Below are positions 1 through 8,655 of a DNA stretch of 44,360 nucleotides, in pieces. Each line of letters opens with the position of its first letter. Within the stretch, counting starts at the first letter, position 1. The position numbers were made by a program, and so were the translations under genes. The stretch comes from Coemansia sp. RSA 922 (lineage: Eukaryota > Kickxellomycota > Kickxellomycetes > Kickxellales > Kickxellaceae): positions 1 through 44,360 of the forward strand of contig JANBQS010000053.1 in NCBI GenBank assembly GCA_027577415.1, in the 5' to 3' direction. The notes beneath the pieces were generated by a model. It did not search any database, was not told the DNA's origin, and saw only the letters and a list, made by a program, of their open reading frames with translations.

Positions 1-255
1 TACGCAGGGCTGGCTCTATGCTCCAGTGGCATATATGAGTAGCTGGATCTGGGGCACCGCATACTAGAAATACTCATCCTTGTAACCACATCATTTAGTT
101 ATTACCTGTATATCATCTCACTTTTTTATTAATGCATTATTCACGTTGGATCTTAATCTAGATACGGCTATCTTGTAAAAAAAGAAGTTGTATTCAAAGT
201 ATAATCAAAAAATGAGAGCCGTAGAAGCTGATGCAAAGAGTACAAAGAGTCCGAT

Positions 256-271
256 ATCCGGGATCCCGGAT
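256..271. repeat. perfect 16-bp palindrome ATCCGGGATCCCGGAT
   Basis: The sequence equals its own reverse complement over all 16 bases. It lies about 540 bp upstream of the next start codon. It could be a dimeric transcription-factor site; nothing else supports a function. Confidence 0.5.
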
Positions 272-453
272 CCAAGCACACAAACAAATAACAACTTGGG
301 CTTTTTTCTGCTCAACCACATTCATTGTATAAAGGCCATCATGCCTACAAAGCAGGAGCATGGTGTGTTTTGCTTTCTCTCTCTTTGTACCGGACGCTTA
401 AAAAGGGCTTTTTATAAAGAATAGATTCTATTTATAATCATTGGCTTTGTCAT

Positions 454-469
454 AAAGAACCGGTTCTTT
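454..469. repeat. perfect 16-bp palindrome AAAGAACCGGTTCTTT
   Basis: Perfect self-complementary 16-mer, about 340 bp upstream of the membrane-protein gene. It follows an imperfect inverted repeat (412-437) with TTATAAA-like outer arms. Possible regulatory site; function unknown. Confidence 0.5.
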
Positions 470-804
470 TTTGTCAGAGCAATACTTCTTGCATGAATTT
501 CACCCTTTTTATTACTCAATAGCCTTTCTGACAAAAAACAAATCGTTTGCCATGCTTTCCCCTCCGTCTTTCTAGCTAAGACCGGCGGATGGGATGGAAG
601 TAAAAAAAAAAAAAAAAACTACGAGAACTCCCCTTTTGGTTGGAGAGTTTGGCCCGATAAAGGGATACAACGAAGGATGTGCCCACGTTCTCTTTTCTCT
701 TCTACTTTACATTGTTTTTTTTACCACCCCAATCTCACTTTTTTCATCACCTTGCATAGGCATATTCATTATCTCATTATCTCATTATTATTGTTTGTAA
801 TATC

Positions 805-1782
805 ATGGACGGTTCCGGATACGCGTTTACCGAGCTACAGAAGCTAGCCAACAAATATGACCGCACACCCTACCACCCGCGATTTTCCTATGCACTCCAC
901 CCACTGTTACAATTTGTGCCAATTATCGGCAACATCATAGTATTCATACAAACCGCCATATTCATCCACCGCGTCAACCAACTAGTATCCATTCCCTACC
1001 GCGAGCGGTTCGAGATCTGGGTATCCACCATCATACTCCTAGTTCTGGGCATGGTGCCCATAGCCGGGTTCTATCTAACTTTATGCTGCACGATATGCAG
1101 CGACTATCTGATAATCGCCCGACGCATACTATTGACCAGGGGCAGCAAGCAGCGCGTAGATATCGAGGCACCCATGGAAACCTGTGGCCTGGATTCCGCC
1201 AGCTTTGTCATGTCACCAATCGCTAAACCAGCTAGCGTACATACCGCGGCATCAATATACACAACGCGGGAAATGGCTGCGTCTACAGCGTCGCTCAAAC
1301 GACAGGGATCGGTAATGAGCAGCAAGAGCGCAAGCACGAAGCGCGGCAGCATTGTAATGGTTGAGCCGCCTGTTATCGATCAAGCCAAAATTGATCGCGT
1401 GAGTCGCATGAATTGGATGGACGAGGTCATGGCACTCTCTCCCACTGAGGACTATCGTACATCTCTATCGGTCAACGCTATTAACCGTAATAGGTCGCAG
1501 ACATTGTACACGAACTTGCACGATTTAGCGACACGTAACAGTAAAATGCCAATGGCCCGGCAAGAGTTCTCATCGATGCGCAATCTGCCATCATACTTGG
1601 CTAACAACAGGGATTCGTTGTTTGGCGACGGAAAACCAACTCGTATCGCGCTGGTTGATAAGAGGTTGACCAGGTCGTTGCATATTGATGATGAGGAATT
1701 GGATAAGCGTGAGTCGCTGTCCAAGGGTTTCAAATTATTGAAAAGGCCTGACTACTCGCATTTGGTAGCCAAGCAGGTATAA
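805..1782 (+). CDS. small integral membrane protein, DUF4112-like, with long basic Ser-rich tail
   Basis: 325-residue protein in a single open frame, starting at the first ATG after a pyrimidine-rich leader. The N-terminal third has two hydrophobic helices (about residues 30-55 and 68-100). Each contains a V-P-I-x-G turn (FVPIIGN and MVPIAGF), the pseudo-repeat layout seen in DUF4112 proteins (LIPxxGD repeated). From about residue 110 the chain is hydrophilic and Ser/Thr/Arg-rich, probably a disordered cytosolic tail. What is seen is a two-helix membrane anchor with a long tail; membership of DUF4112 is a judgement from the repeated motif, not from a search. Function unknown. No intron is needed. 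Confidence 0.75.
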   Translation: MDGSGYAFTELQKLANKYDRTPYHPRFSYALHPLLQFVPIIGNIIVFIQTAIFIHRVNQLVSIPYRERFEIWVSTIILLVLGMVPIAGFYLTLCCTICSDYLIIARRILLTRGSKQRVDIEAPMETCGLDSASFVMSPIAKPASVHTAASIYTTREMAASTASLKRQGSVMSSKSASTKRGSIVMVEPPVIDQAKIDRVSRMNWMDEVMALSPTEDYRTSLSVNAINRNRSQTLYTNLHDLATRNSKMPMARQEFSSMRNLPSYLANNRDSLFGDGKPTRIALVDKRLTRSLHIDDEELDKRESLSKGFKLLKRPDYSHLVAKQV

Positions 1783-2221
1783 TTATTATGTTTTCTCGTG
1801 TTAGTTGTTTCAGTATTAATATTGTTTTAAAAGTTTTGCTTTATCTTGTTTGAACGGAATGCTCAAGGCAACAGCAGTAGCGTTAACATTGACAAGATAG
1901 CATATATGTTGCGGTAGTGGCTTTGACATGTCCAAACTTTAACTACACAGCTGTGACCTCACATCGTGGGCTGTTTATGACCCATGTAAAGGATAAAATC
2001 CTTTTTAGCAACAAGCTACATTATTGTCTAATAGCAGCGCAATGGTCATTTAGTTGCCTTTTAGCTGTAGATCCAACCGCAGCTAGAAAGAATCCGCGTC
2101 CATAATCGGGACTTACAAAGAAGATGTCTGGTACTTGGTACCGCAGTCGTTGCGATTTATTTGCTTTTGTTTCTATATACACTTTTTTCTCCTTTATTAC
2201 TTGATCATCTCAGTCTATTAG
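1783..2221. other. intergenic region with a decayed gene tail
   Basis: Separates the membrane-protein gene from the F-box-like gene. Apart from the relic at 1905-2000 and a pyrimidine-rich stretch just before 2222 (probable promoter/leader of the next gene), nothing is recognisable. Confidence 0.5.
1905..2000 (+). pseudogene. relic C-terminus of an F-box-like family paralogue
   Basis: A short frame reads A-L-T-C-P-N-F-N-Y-T-A-V, then G-L-F-M-T-H-V-K. It lines up with the end of the intact neighbouring protein (A-L-V-C-P-N-F-D-Y-A-A-V, then E-L-F-M-A-H-M-K at about 3777-3850). The match stops after about 30 residues, there is no upstream open frame for the rest of the protein, and no good start codon. 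This is best read as the remaining tail of a tandem duplicate that has otherwise been lost. Confidence 0.6.
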
Positions 2222-3964
2222 ATGTGCACACTATCGCTGTTCCAGATTCTTCCGTCTCACATTGTTGAGCTGATTGTTGGCCACGTCGCAGGTAGCAGTC
2301 GCTTGCTGTTTGACACCGAAACCGAAAGCCCTGATGCGTATGCGGTACTTTTGATACCGCTGATGAGCGTTTGTCGGGACTTTCGCGCTGCTGTTCTCAC
2401 TCGCTACTGCAGGATCCACAAGCTAGACCTCAGTTGCTTTTCCGATCAAGGCAACGACAAAATGATCTTGTGGCCAGAGCGACTCAGGGGCATTGGCTTT
2501 TCGACTCATCTTTATGCGCGAGAACTGGATATTACTTTTGGAACGTTTAGCGTCTATAACGGAACTGCGTTGAAGGAGCTACTGCGTGAACCTTACAGCG
2601 ACATTTTGTTTCCGATGGTCCGCTCACTGAAAGTCACGTTGATTCGGACGACAAAAGAGCAACGGCGACTGGCCAGTATTCCCGCTGCGCAAGATATTGA
2701 ACCCAACATTGGCGCCTTTGTACAGCGCATTAGACTGATGGCGCCGACTACGAGGAAAGTTTGTATTTCGTTGCAGTCACGTTCGGACAACGAATCCCAA
2801 TTTGCCGTTCGGCATTTCAACAGCCTTGTCGCGCAACTCGGTCAGCTCGGCAATACCATTGAGCACAACTACAACTGCCGTCCAATGCGTCTCGAACCAC
2901 CACTAACTGGCATCTGTAGCCTAGTTCATATGGAGGACAATCAAGTCAATGGTAATCTGCTGATGCAGTTAGCGCGATATAACGCGCCGACGTTGCAGAC
3001 ACTGAAGATTTATGTGGGTGAGACAGAGAGCACATCTCATCTTATCCAGAACGTCGATGGAAGCTATGTACAGTTTCCATACTTGACCTTGTTAAGGCTT
3101 GAGTGGTGGTTGGGATGGGAAAGGGGGGAGACAGTGCAGCAGACACCACCAGTTTTTCCTAGTGCGACACCCTTTCCCAATCTCCGTCATCTGACCTTTA
3201 AAGGCTCATATCCCTTTGGCGACGACACACCGTTTAGAGGTAATGCCGATACTCTCGAGTACCTGAGCATGGCTCTATACCCTCTTGTAATCGGGATTCT
3301 TAAAGAGCGCCAGGTTTTTACTCATGACAGCCATCCGAAACTACAGTGCGTCAGCCTTATGCTTTTTCAAACTCGCACACGGTCCATGTTAGATACAGAT
3401 GTCCCGTATATGCAGATTGCGCTGGGCATTGGTCCTAATGCTTGCGTACGCCACTTTGCGCACGATATAGACAGTTCAGAGCATCAGTTCGTAATACCAT
3501 CGCTTGACGGGTATACATGCATCCAGGTGCTATCGCTGTCATGCACGTCAATGGATCTCTGGGATGTGATGGCATTGGTCAAGGCACTGCCAAATCTCAC
3601 GGACCTGCACACTATTTTTGCAAAACCTGGAACCTGGCCTAGTGGTATCTCGGACCAGAATCTCCCTGCCTATGTCATCGCTAACTATCCACGAATGGGA
3701 GGGAGGTTCCGCTGCTGGCGGTCAGAGCTATATGATGCGGATGTCAAAGTGGCAGTCAAATGCATGCTATTGCTGGCGTTGGTATGTCCTAATTTTGACT
3801 ACGCTGCTGTTTCGTCTGGGGATCGTGAGTTGTTCATGGCGCACATGAAAAAGATTATCAGTTCGAACGGGTACAGACAGCATGCCACGCGGCTACGTCG
3901 ATTGTTGTTTGGCGGATGGAGGAATGAAATTCCGAGTGTTAGGACTTTACGGCCATATTACTAG
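2222..3964 (+). CDS. F-box-like / leucine-rich-region protein (lineage-expanded family)
   Basis: 580 residues, one open frame from ATG at 2222. The N-terminus (residues ~8-65) looks like a divergent F-box: L-P-S-H-I-V-E-L-I-V, then a P-L-M-S-V-C-R-D-F-R-A segment. It is followed by ~500 residues with recurring leucine-rich segments (for example P-N-L-R-H-L-T-F and L-S-L-S-C-T-S-M-D-L), as in F-box/LRR-type substrate receptors. I recognise the N- and C-terminal signatures as typical of a large family in Coemansia-like fungi that lacks characterised members. If the F-box is functional it would bind Skp1 in an SCF ubiquitin ligase; that is inference. The relic beside it shows the locus has undergone tandem duplication. 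Confidence 0.7.
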   Translation: MCTLSLFQILPSHIVELIVGHVAGSSRLLFDTETESPDAYAVLLIPLMSVCRDFRAAVLTRYCRIHKLDLSCFSDQGNDKMILWPERLRGIGFSTHLYARELDITFGTFSVYNGTALKELLREPYSDILFPMVRSLKVTLIRTTKEQRRLASIPAAQDIEPNIGAFVQRIRLMAPTTRKVCISLQSRSDNESQFAVRHFNSLVAQLGQLGNTIEHNYNCRPMRLEPPLTGICSLVHMEDNQVNGNLLMQLARYNAPTLQTLKIYVGETESTSHLIQNVDGSYVQFPYLTLLRLEWWLGWERGETVQQTPPVFPSATPFPNLRHLTFKGSYPFGDDTPFRGNADTLEYLSMALYPLVIGILKERQVFTHDSHPKLQCVSLMLFQTRTRSMLDTDVPYMQIALGIGPNACVRHFAHDIDSSEHQFVIPSLDGYTCIQVLSLSCTSMDLWDVMALVKALPNLTDLHTIFAKPGTWPSGISDQNLPAYVIANYPRMGGRFRCWRSELYDADVKVAVKCMLLLALVCPNFDYAAVSSGDRELFMAHMKKIISSNGYRQHATRLRRLLFGGWRNEIPSVRTLRPYY

Positions 3965-4091
3965 CAGCACTATTTAGCCAGAAGGTGGATATTTTTGTAA
4001 TAGACATGCGTGCAAACATAGTTCAGCTCAAATGGTTTGATTCACATTGTACTAGCTATTGCTTTTAGTGTCTATACTCGAGATATAGAGC

Positions 4092-5608
4092 ATGGCCTTT
4101 ATTCAAGTGTTAAACGAAATAAACTTTACCCTTCAATTCTTCCTGCGTATCTTCAGTTACTTGCGATTTGCAAAACCGTTTGCCTTTAATGTCGGAATTC
4201 GCTGTCCTGGGCGGTGGGTATCAGTGGACTTCATAGTATGGTGCTCGAGATCATGCTCAGATCTGTTGGGCAGATAGGTGCCAACAAAGCAGTACCCAGC
4301 AGTGATGCTGACAGAGAGTGGACCATGGATACTGTGACTGCTGCGTGTATTGTTGATTTCATTTCCAAGTGCAAACCTGTGTTCGTTAAATCCTCTACTT
4401 CTGGAGGGTTAGAGGTGTATTCAGTGCATATAAAAGTGGTGGAGTCGGCAGACACACTACTGCTTAGCGTTGTTGGGGTTTGTTTTCTTTTATAATATTA
4501 TGTTGACCATGTAGAGAAAGTATTGATGGCATTTGTTATTGATGAACCCTGGCTCCTTGCCCACTTTAATCCGACAATAACAATAACATTGATTACCAAT
4601 GTACAATCCAATACAGATACAACATCACAAAATTCTGAAGATTTTATCTGTGTATGGCCTGAACTCCTTAAACCACATGTCCAAATTGTGCACTCAAAAC
4701 TACTCCTTCTGTTCTACGCCCACTCTATGCGATTAGGCATGTGTACTGGCAACCTAGTAGATGCTGACTGGACTATTATGCACAACTGTATGTATGTCCA
4801 GGGTTTGCCCCATGGACAACGTGCAAGTTTTTCCAGCGAATGAGTTCAGTCTGGCATTGGTATACTCGTTTTTGGATCTCAGTATACCGTTTGACGTCGT
4901 CGCAAGACTAAACCATGTGGATTTCACTAGAGCCACAGACAGGCATATCATAACATCAATGCTGACTGGGGGCAATAGACAAGATGCATATATGAACGTG
5001 TACGGAGTGCTACGTTTAGCCAAAGTCATTGAACGACTCTACAACTTGAAGCCATCTGGTGAGAGCTTTAATCTGGATACTCAACTATACAGTGTGGGCT
5101 TGCCGTTGGGTCCATTGAATTACCGCTGGCTACGCGAGTTATATTTTATGTGCACTACGTAAATCCCCACTCAATGAGCGAATATGTCTTTGACGATAGC
5201 ACGCCTAATGGTACGATAGAGGCAGTGTTTACGAGTAACGCGACTTCCCGCGAGACGCCTTGATCCATATTGTACCTCTAAATAGGGGGTGTGTTAATGC
5301 ATGTCAAGGCTACAGTGGCACGAGTCGGTATTAAGCAAAATAAGGGGGTGGTGTTTATATTGACTCTCATAATTGTACAAAGTCTGTGTGAAGGTAATTT
5401 GCTTGGAGATGAGCCACCATATTTCAACAACTATAAGTTTGGCGTCGTACTGTCTGGAATACGGTTTGACAAGGTGGATAAAACCAAGTGCATACGAGCT
5501 CTGTGGAAAGAAAAGCGTTTGGGGCTGCCGTTTAAGATTGTTTGGAAGCCTTATTTTCGAGATGACGAGCCCTACTTTGGTACCTACCGGCATTGTGCTT
5601 GCATTTAA
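4092..5608 (+). pseudogene. decayed protein-coding region of unknown family, several frame breaks
   Basis: A chain of coding-looking segments, all on this strand and nearly end to end, lies in shifting frames: about 4092-4215, 4214-4495, 4523-4843, 4761-5159, 5145-5261 and 5291-5608. At 4800-4843 one frame overlaps the next. At about 5140-5160 a one-base shift turns a stop into a 40-codon continuation (segment ending S-R-E-T-P). The segments are not low-complexity. No domain is recognised. Two short echoes of D-E-P-(P/Y)-Y-F occur in the last segment. The simplest reading is one broken gene of roughly 500 codons. An intron-rich intact gene is possible, but clear GTAAGT/TAG pairs joining the frames were not found. 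Confidence 0.35.
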
Positions 5609-5751
5609 CTTCTTGTATTTTCTGGAGTTCATAATTTATTTATAATGGTGCTGAAAGGTGTAAAACCCTAGTTCATAAGCATGACTATTAGAAGGAGCAA
5701 TTGATAGCATTTACTGCATCACAAGGACTACTAACTTGGATTATTGCTAGC

Positions 5752-6168
5752 TTAATTTATACTAATATAGTATTCACCATTAGTATCTATACCATGTTGG
5801 ACACCATTTAGGTTATACATTGTTGAGGTTTCCATGAACGTCTTACACTCTTCAGGGTAGCCCTTTAAAGTTTCTAACACTACACCCATGCTTAATTCTG
5901 AAGTGACACAATAGGTGAAAAATATACACTTTGCACTGTGGCCACCCAGAGTACTCTTGGCAAACTCCGTTTCGTTTGATATTCTGAATAGCTTTACATC
6001 ATTCTTGCCATACAAATTTAATTGATCTGCTACATATAAGAGTTTGAGCTCTTTATTCACATCACATCCAAAAACTGCAGCATCAAAAATACCTCTACTA
6101 TGCAGGAGCAAATGTAAATCCTCCCTTTTATTGGCTGTATGAATGGGAGCGTTAAAAAAAGCAATTTG
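5752..6168 (-). pseudogene. orphan coding fragment, no start codon
   Basis: An open frame of 139 codons (stop TAA at 5752-5754, upstream in-frame stop at 6169-6171) has a balanced amino-acid composition, but no ATG near its 5' end and no clear splice acceptor in front of it. Internal features include G-C-D-V-N-K-E-L-K-L-L-Y-V-A-D-Q. I do not recognise the family. It may be a relic of a larger gene or a terminal exon whose partner is lost. It sits next to the decayed region at 4092-5608 on the opposite strand. Confidence 0.3.
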
Positions 6169-6171
6169 TCA

Positions 6172-6972
6172 GTCATTGTACTTGCAATCAGTATCCAAAA
6201 TATTCTACAAAACTAATAGAGAATGGTGTGTGAGTATGGCGAATAAAAATGTGTTGATAAATGGCCCCGAACATGGAAACATAGGGAGGATGAATTCCGA
6301 TTATTCTCAAGAGCGGCGCAGGTTCAAATCACAATGGGCGTTTCGGCCTCATAGGGAAACCGCGAATGGAAACTATTTTCATATGGCCACAGGGACTGGG
6401 TGTTGATGCTTTCGCACCGAGTACGCTGAACTAATTTTATTATTAGAATCGCTCATATACTTAACTGCCCCACTTGGGAATAAAACAGTTCATCACAATG
6501 AAAATGTGTTGATGTGGGCAGAAAAGGGTTGCTTTTTATGTCTCCCTGGATTTCCAAAAGGAAATTCCTGTCCACCATGGATGCCAAATTCTTCAAGCAT
6601 CTCCAAAAAATTGGCCAAAGTGCTGCTTTGAGACTTTTGCAAATAATGTGCTCTCCTTGACTGCCTTTAAGCTAAGAGCAGCCAAAAGGTCTGTTGGCAT
6701 TAGTCCAAGTATGCCAGTAAGTATGGCTTGTTTCTCTGTGAAGTAGGGAAAGCGATTCTCTTGTTTGTATGTTAGTCAAATTAACCCAATTAAATACCAA
6801 CTTAGATTTAATCATTCGAATCTCTCTCAAAAAAACATCCTTTTCCCCACAGTGTATTTGGCAGCATGACATTATCTACCAAGCCATGCGACATATGAGA
6901 CACCCACCAATTTCATTAGTGCAACCAAACTATCCTACGAATTATGAAACTTTCTCGTTAACACTTCCAACT
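6172..6972. other. intergenic region, no supportable gene
   Basis: Short frames on both strands, none with a recognisable sequence. A TTCAAATC near 6323-6330 resembles a tRNA T-loop but lacks a matching T-stem. The part near 6470-6650 has weakly coding-looking frames on both strands that stop quickly and could not be assigned. The 3' end presumably holds the promoter of the CBM14 gene at 6973. Confidence 0.4.
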
Positions 6973-7224
6973 ATGCAATTACTTTTACTCTTCTGCGTTT
7001 GGTGTAGTTTGTCGGTTATAGAGACGGTGTTTGGCAAAAATAAGTTCTGCCAGACAAACGGCGATGGGAACTATGTATTTGCAGGGTCCTGCTCTCAGTT
7101 CTTCACATGCGCTAATGGATTTGGCTGGATACAAGACTGCCCCGGCGACCTTCTATTTGACTCTGAGCTGATGGAATGCATCTACCACGAGCAAGTAGAG
7201 TGTAACGGACGGCCACAAAAATAA
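6973..7224 (+). CDS. secreted single-domain chitin-binding protein (CBM14/peritrophin-A), copy 1
   Basis: 83 residues. The ATG at 6973 was chosen because it gives a clean signal peptide (MQLLLLF..., cleavage probably near residue 21) that aligns with the start of the sister gene; the open frame runs further upstream without support. The mature part is one CBM14 module with six cysteines spaced C-x13-C-x5-C-x9-C-x12-C-x7-C, with aromatics between cysteines 2 and 3 and before cysteine 4 as in chitin-binding members. CBM14 modules bind chitin; in the plant pathogen Cladosporium, Avr4 uses one to shield hyphal chitin from chitinases. A wall-protecting or host-interaction role here is inference. 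It forms a tandem pair with 7852-8097. Confidence 0.8.
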   Translation: MQLLLLFCVWCSLSVIETVFGKNKFCQTNGDGNYVFAGSCSQFFTCANGFGWIQDCPGDLLFDSELMECIYHEQVECNGRPQK

Positions 7225-7851
7225 CATTATTAACTGAAATTGGCTATATGATTCCTTATCATCTTGACATTATCTTTTTTTTTTTTACCTTCAGTATGAC
7301 TTGCTGTCGGTGTAGGTGACATTGGATCTTGAGAGAGGAATTTGGATAATCCACAAGATAAATAAAAAGTATTTGCTGTTAAAAAAAAATACACAGAAAA
7401 AGTCGAGAGAAGTAATTGCTTGTCCTGTTCTTGGTCAGGCGTGGTTTTTTTTGTTTAAAAAATAATGAGGAACAATGGCCTTTGCTGATGTTGTTGATGG
7501 GCCGATTGGTAATACATTTTGCATGCATAAATCCAGTTAAGCGCCGATCGCGAAAGCACTTGCCCGATCTCCACAGATTGACAAGTAGTGGCGTCTATTT
7601 ATAGCTGTCACACCTGTAACAGTATATTTTTTTTGTGTATACTCGGACCAATAAATATCCTGCTTTGATGTGTATGAGAGCCACTTTTTCTTGCTCAGGT
7701 TTAGCATGTGTAAGCTGCATTCCCCATGTATCCACATAAATGTGCAGTACCCTTCTCTTTTCTCTTCTCTATCTTTTTTTTTTTTTTTTTTTTTTTTCCC
7801 CAGCAATTATCCCTTTTAATACTACTGCTTTGATACCTATTCTTTTGTACT
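7225..7851. other. intergenic region between the two CBM14 genes
   Basis: No coding sequence supported. It holds AT-rich tracts and ends with a run of 24 T (7774-7797) followed by CCCCAG, 50 bases before the next ATG. The tract plus CAG looks like a 3' splice site, so the second CBM14 gene may have an intron in its 5' leader. Confidence 0.45.
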
Positions 7852-8097
7852 ATGCAACTAGTTTCACTGTTCATTGTTTGTTTCTCAGTTATTGGGACAT
7901 CTTTTGGGCAAACCAATGTCTGTAGGACCAGTACCCAGATATACTATCCATATCCAGAGTATTGCTCCAAGTTCATCAGATGCGTAGCTAAAATTCCCTA
8001 TATAGAATCCTGCCCCACTGGATTCTTTTACGACGCAGAGAAATTTATCTGTAGACCACCCAACCAAGTAGATTGTGGCGACAGGCCGCAAATTTAA
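7852..8097 (+). CDS. secreted single-domain chitin-binding protein (CBM14/peritrophin-A), copy 2
   Basis: 81 residues from ATG at 7852. A signal peptide (MQLVSLF..., cleavage probably after ...TSFG near residue 19) precedes one CBM14 module. The six cysteines have exactly the same spacing as copy 1 (13-5-9-12-7), and both proteins end with a last Cys followed by x-x-R-P-Q. The two are clearly tandem duplicates that have diverged strongly between the cysteines; copy 2 is richer in Tyr and Pro in the first loop. Expected to be extracellular and to bind chitin. The next gene (DAP1) starts only 80 bp after its stop on the same strand. Confidence 0.82.
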   Translation: MQLVSLFIVCFSVIGTSFGQTNVCRTSTQIYYPYPEYCSKFIRCVAKIPYIESCPTGFFYDAEKFICRPPNQVDCGDRPQI

Positions 8098-8177
8098 TCT
8101 CAAGATCGCCCACCTCCAGATATGTTTTCTTTTATCTAGAATATATTTTTTTAATACTTTTTTTTTTTTTTTTTCGA

Positions 8178-8636
8178 ATGACTACCAATTTAACACCGAC
8201 AAAAGCCGTTCTCGCATTTATTACACTCTATGGAGTCTACAGATTGAGTAGATTTCTGTGGACAAAAGACGCTTTAAACTTTGCTCTAAAGCGCAGCCCA
8301 CAGATAAGCTACAAGTCGTGGACCAAACGCGAATTGTCTAAATACACGGGTGCTGACAACGGACCTATACTAATTGCAGTAAAGGGCAAAGTATACGACG
8401 TATCTTTGGGCCGCGGATTCTACGGAACCGGGTGTGCGTACAACGTGTTTGCGGGTAGGGATGCTTCCAGACTACTAGCCACACAATCGTTTGACGACGG
8501 TATGACCGAAGCAGAACTGGACGCACCAATAGACAATCTCCAGGACCTGACAGACGAGGATCTGGAGTCACTAGACGCCTACGTGGGCCTGTTTACTGTA
8601 AAGTACCAGTGCGTCGGCGACCTTATAGAAGATTAA
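8178..8636 (+). CDS. DAP1: Dap1/PGRMC-type membrane-associated haem protein (cytochrome b5-like)
   Basis: 152 residues, as I recall the length of yeast Dap1. The ATG at 8178 was preferred because the longer frame would read through a poly-T tract (8158-8174) as Phe and overlap the previous gene. An N-terminal membrane anchor (about residues 9-28) is followed by a cytochrome b5-like MAPR domain. Seen are the family motif F-Y-G-x-x-x-x-Y-x-V-F-A-G-R-D-A-S-R (residues 81-98), where Tyr88 matches the axial haem ligand of PGRMC1 and Dap1, and a C-terminal F-T-V-K-Y segment. In the family the protein sits in ER membranes and supports cytochrome P450 enzymes such as Erg11/CYP51 in sterol synthesis. 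It converges on the DAG kinase gene with only 19 bp between stop codons. Confidence 0.9.
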   Translation: MTTNLTPTKAVLAFITLYGVYRLSRFLWTKDALNFALKRSPQISYKSWTKRELSKYTGADNGPILIAVKGKVYDVSLGRGFYGTGCAYNVFAGRDASRLLATQSFDDGMTEAELDAPIDNLQDLTDEDLESLDAYVGLFTVKYQCVGDLIED

Positions 8637-8655
8637 ATATATTCTGTTTAACATG

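Larger units (their letters stand above)
1..804. other. AT-rich intergenic region upstream of the membrane-protein gene
   Basis: No supportable gene. The short open frames here have no recognisable sequence and no coding character. It holds two perfect 16-bp palindromes (256-271 and 454-469), an imperfect inverted repeat around 412-437 and a 17-A run at 602-618. The last ~100 bases are pyrimidine-rich, as in a fungal promoter or 5' leader for the gene starting at 805. Confidence 0.5.

Noticed and set aside
188..800. Short frames 188-424 and 594-800
   Set aside because: Low-complexity or promoter-like sequence with no conserved features; one starts in a poly-A run.
6321..6335. TTCAAATC resembling a tRNA T-loop
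   Set aside because: The flanking bases cannot form a five-pair T-stem and no acceptor stem or D-arm was found upstream.
8073..8177. Longer N-terminus for the DAP1 frame
   Set aside because: It would overlap the end of the CBM14 gene and read a poly-T tract as poly-Phe; the ATG at 8178 gives the family length.
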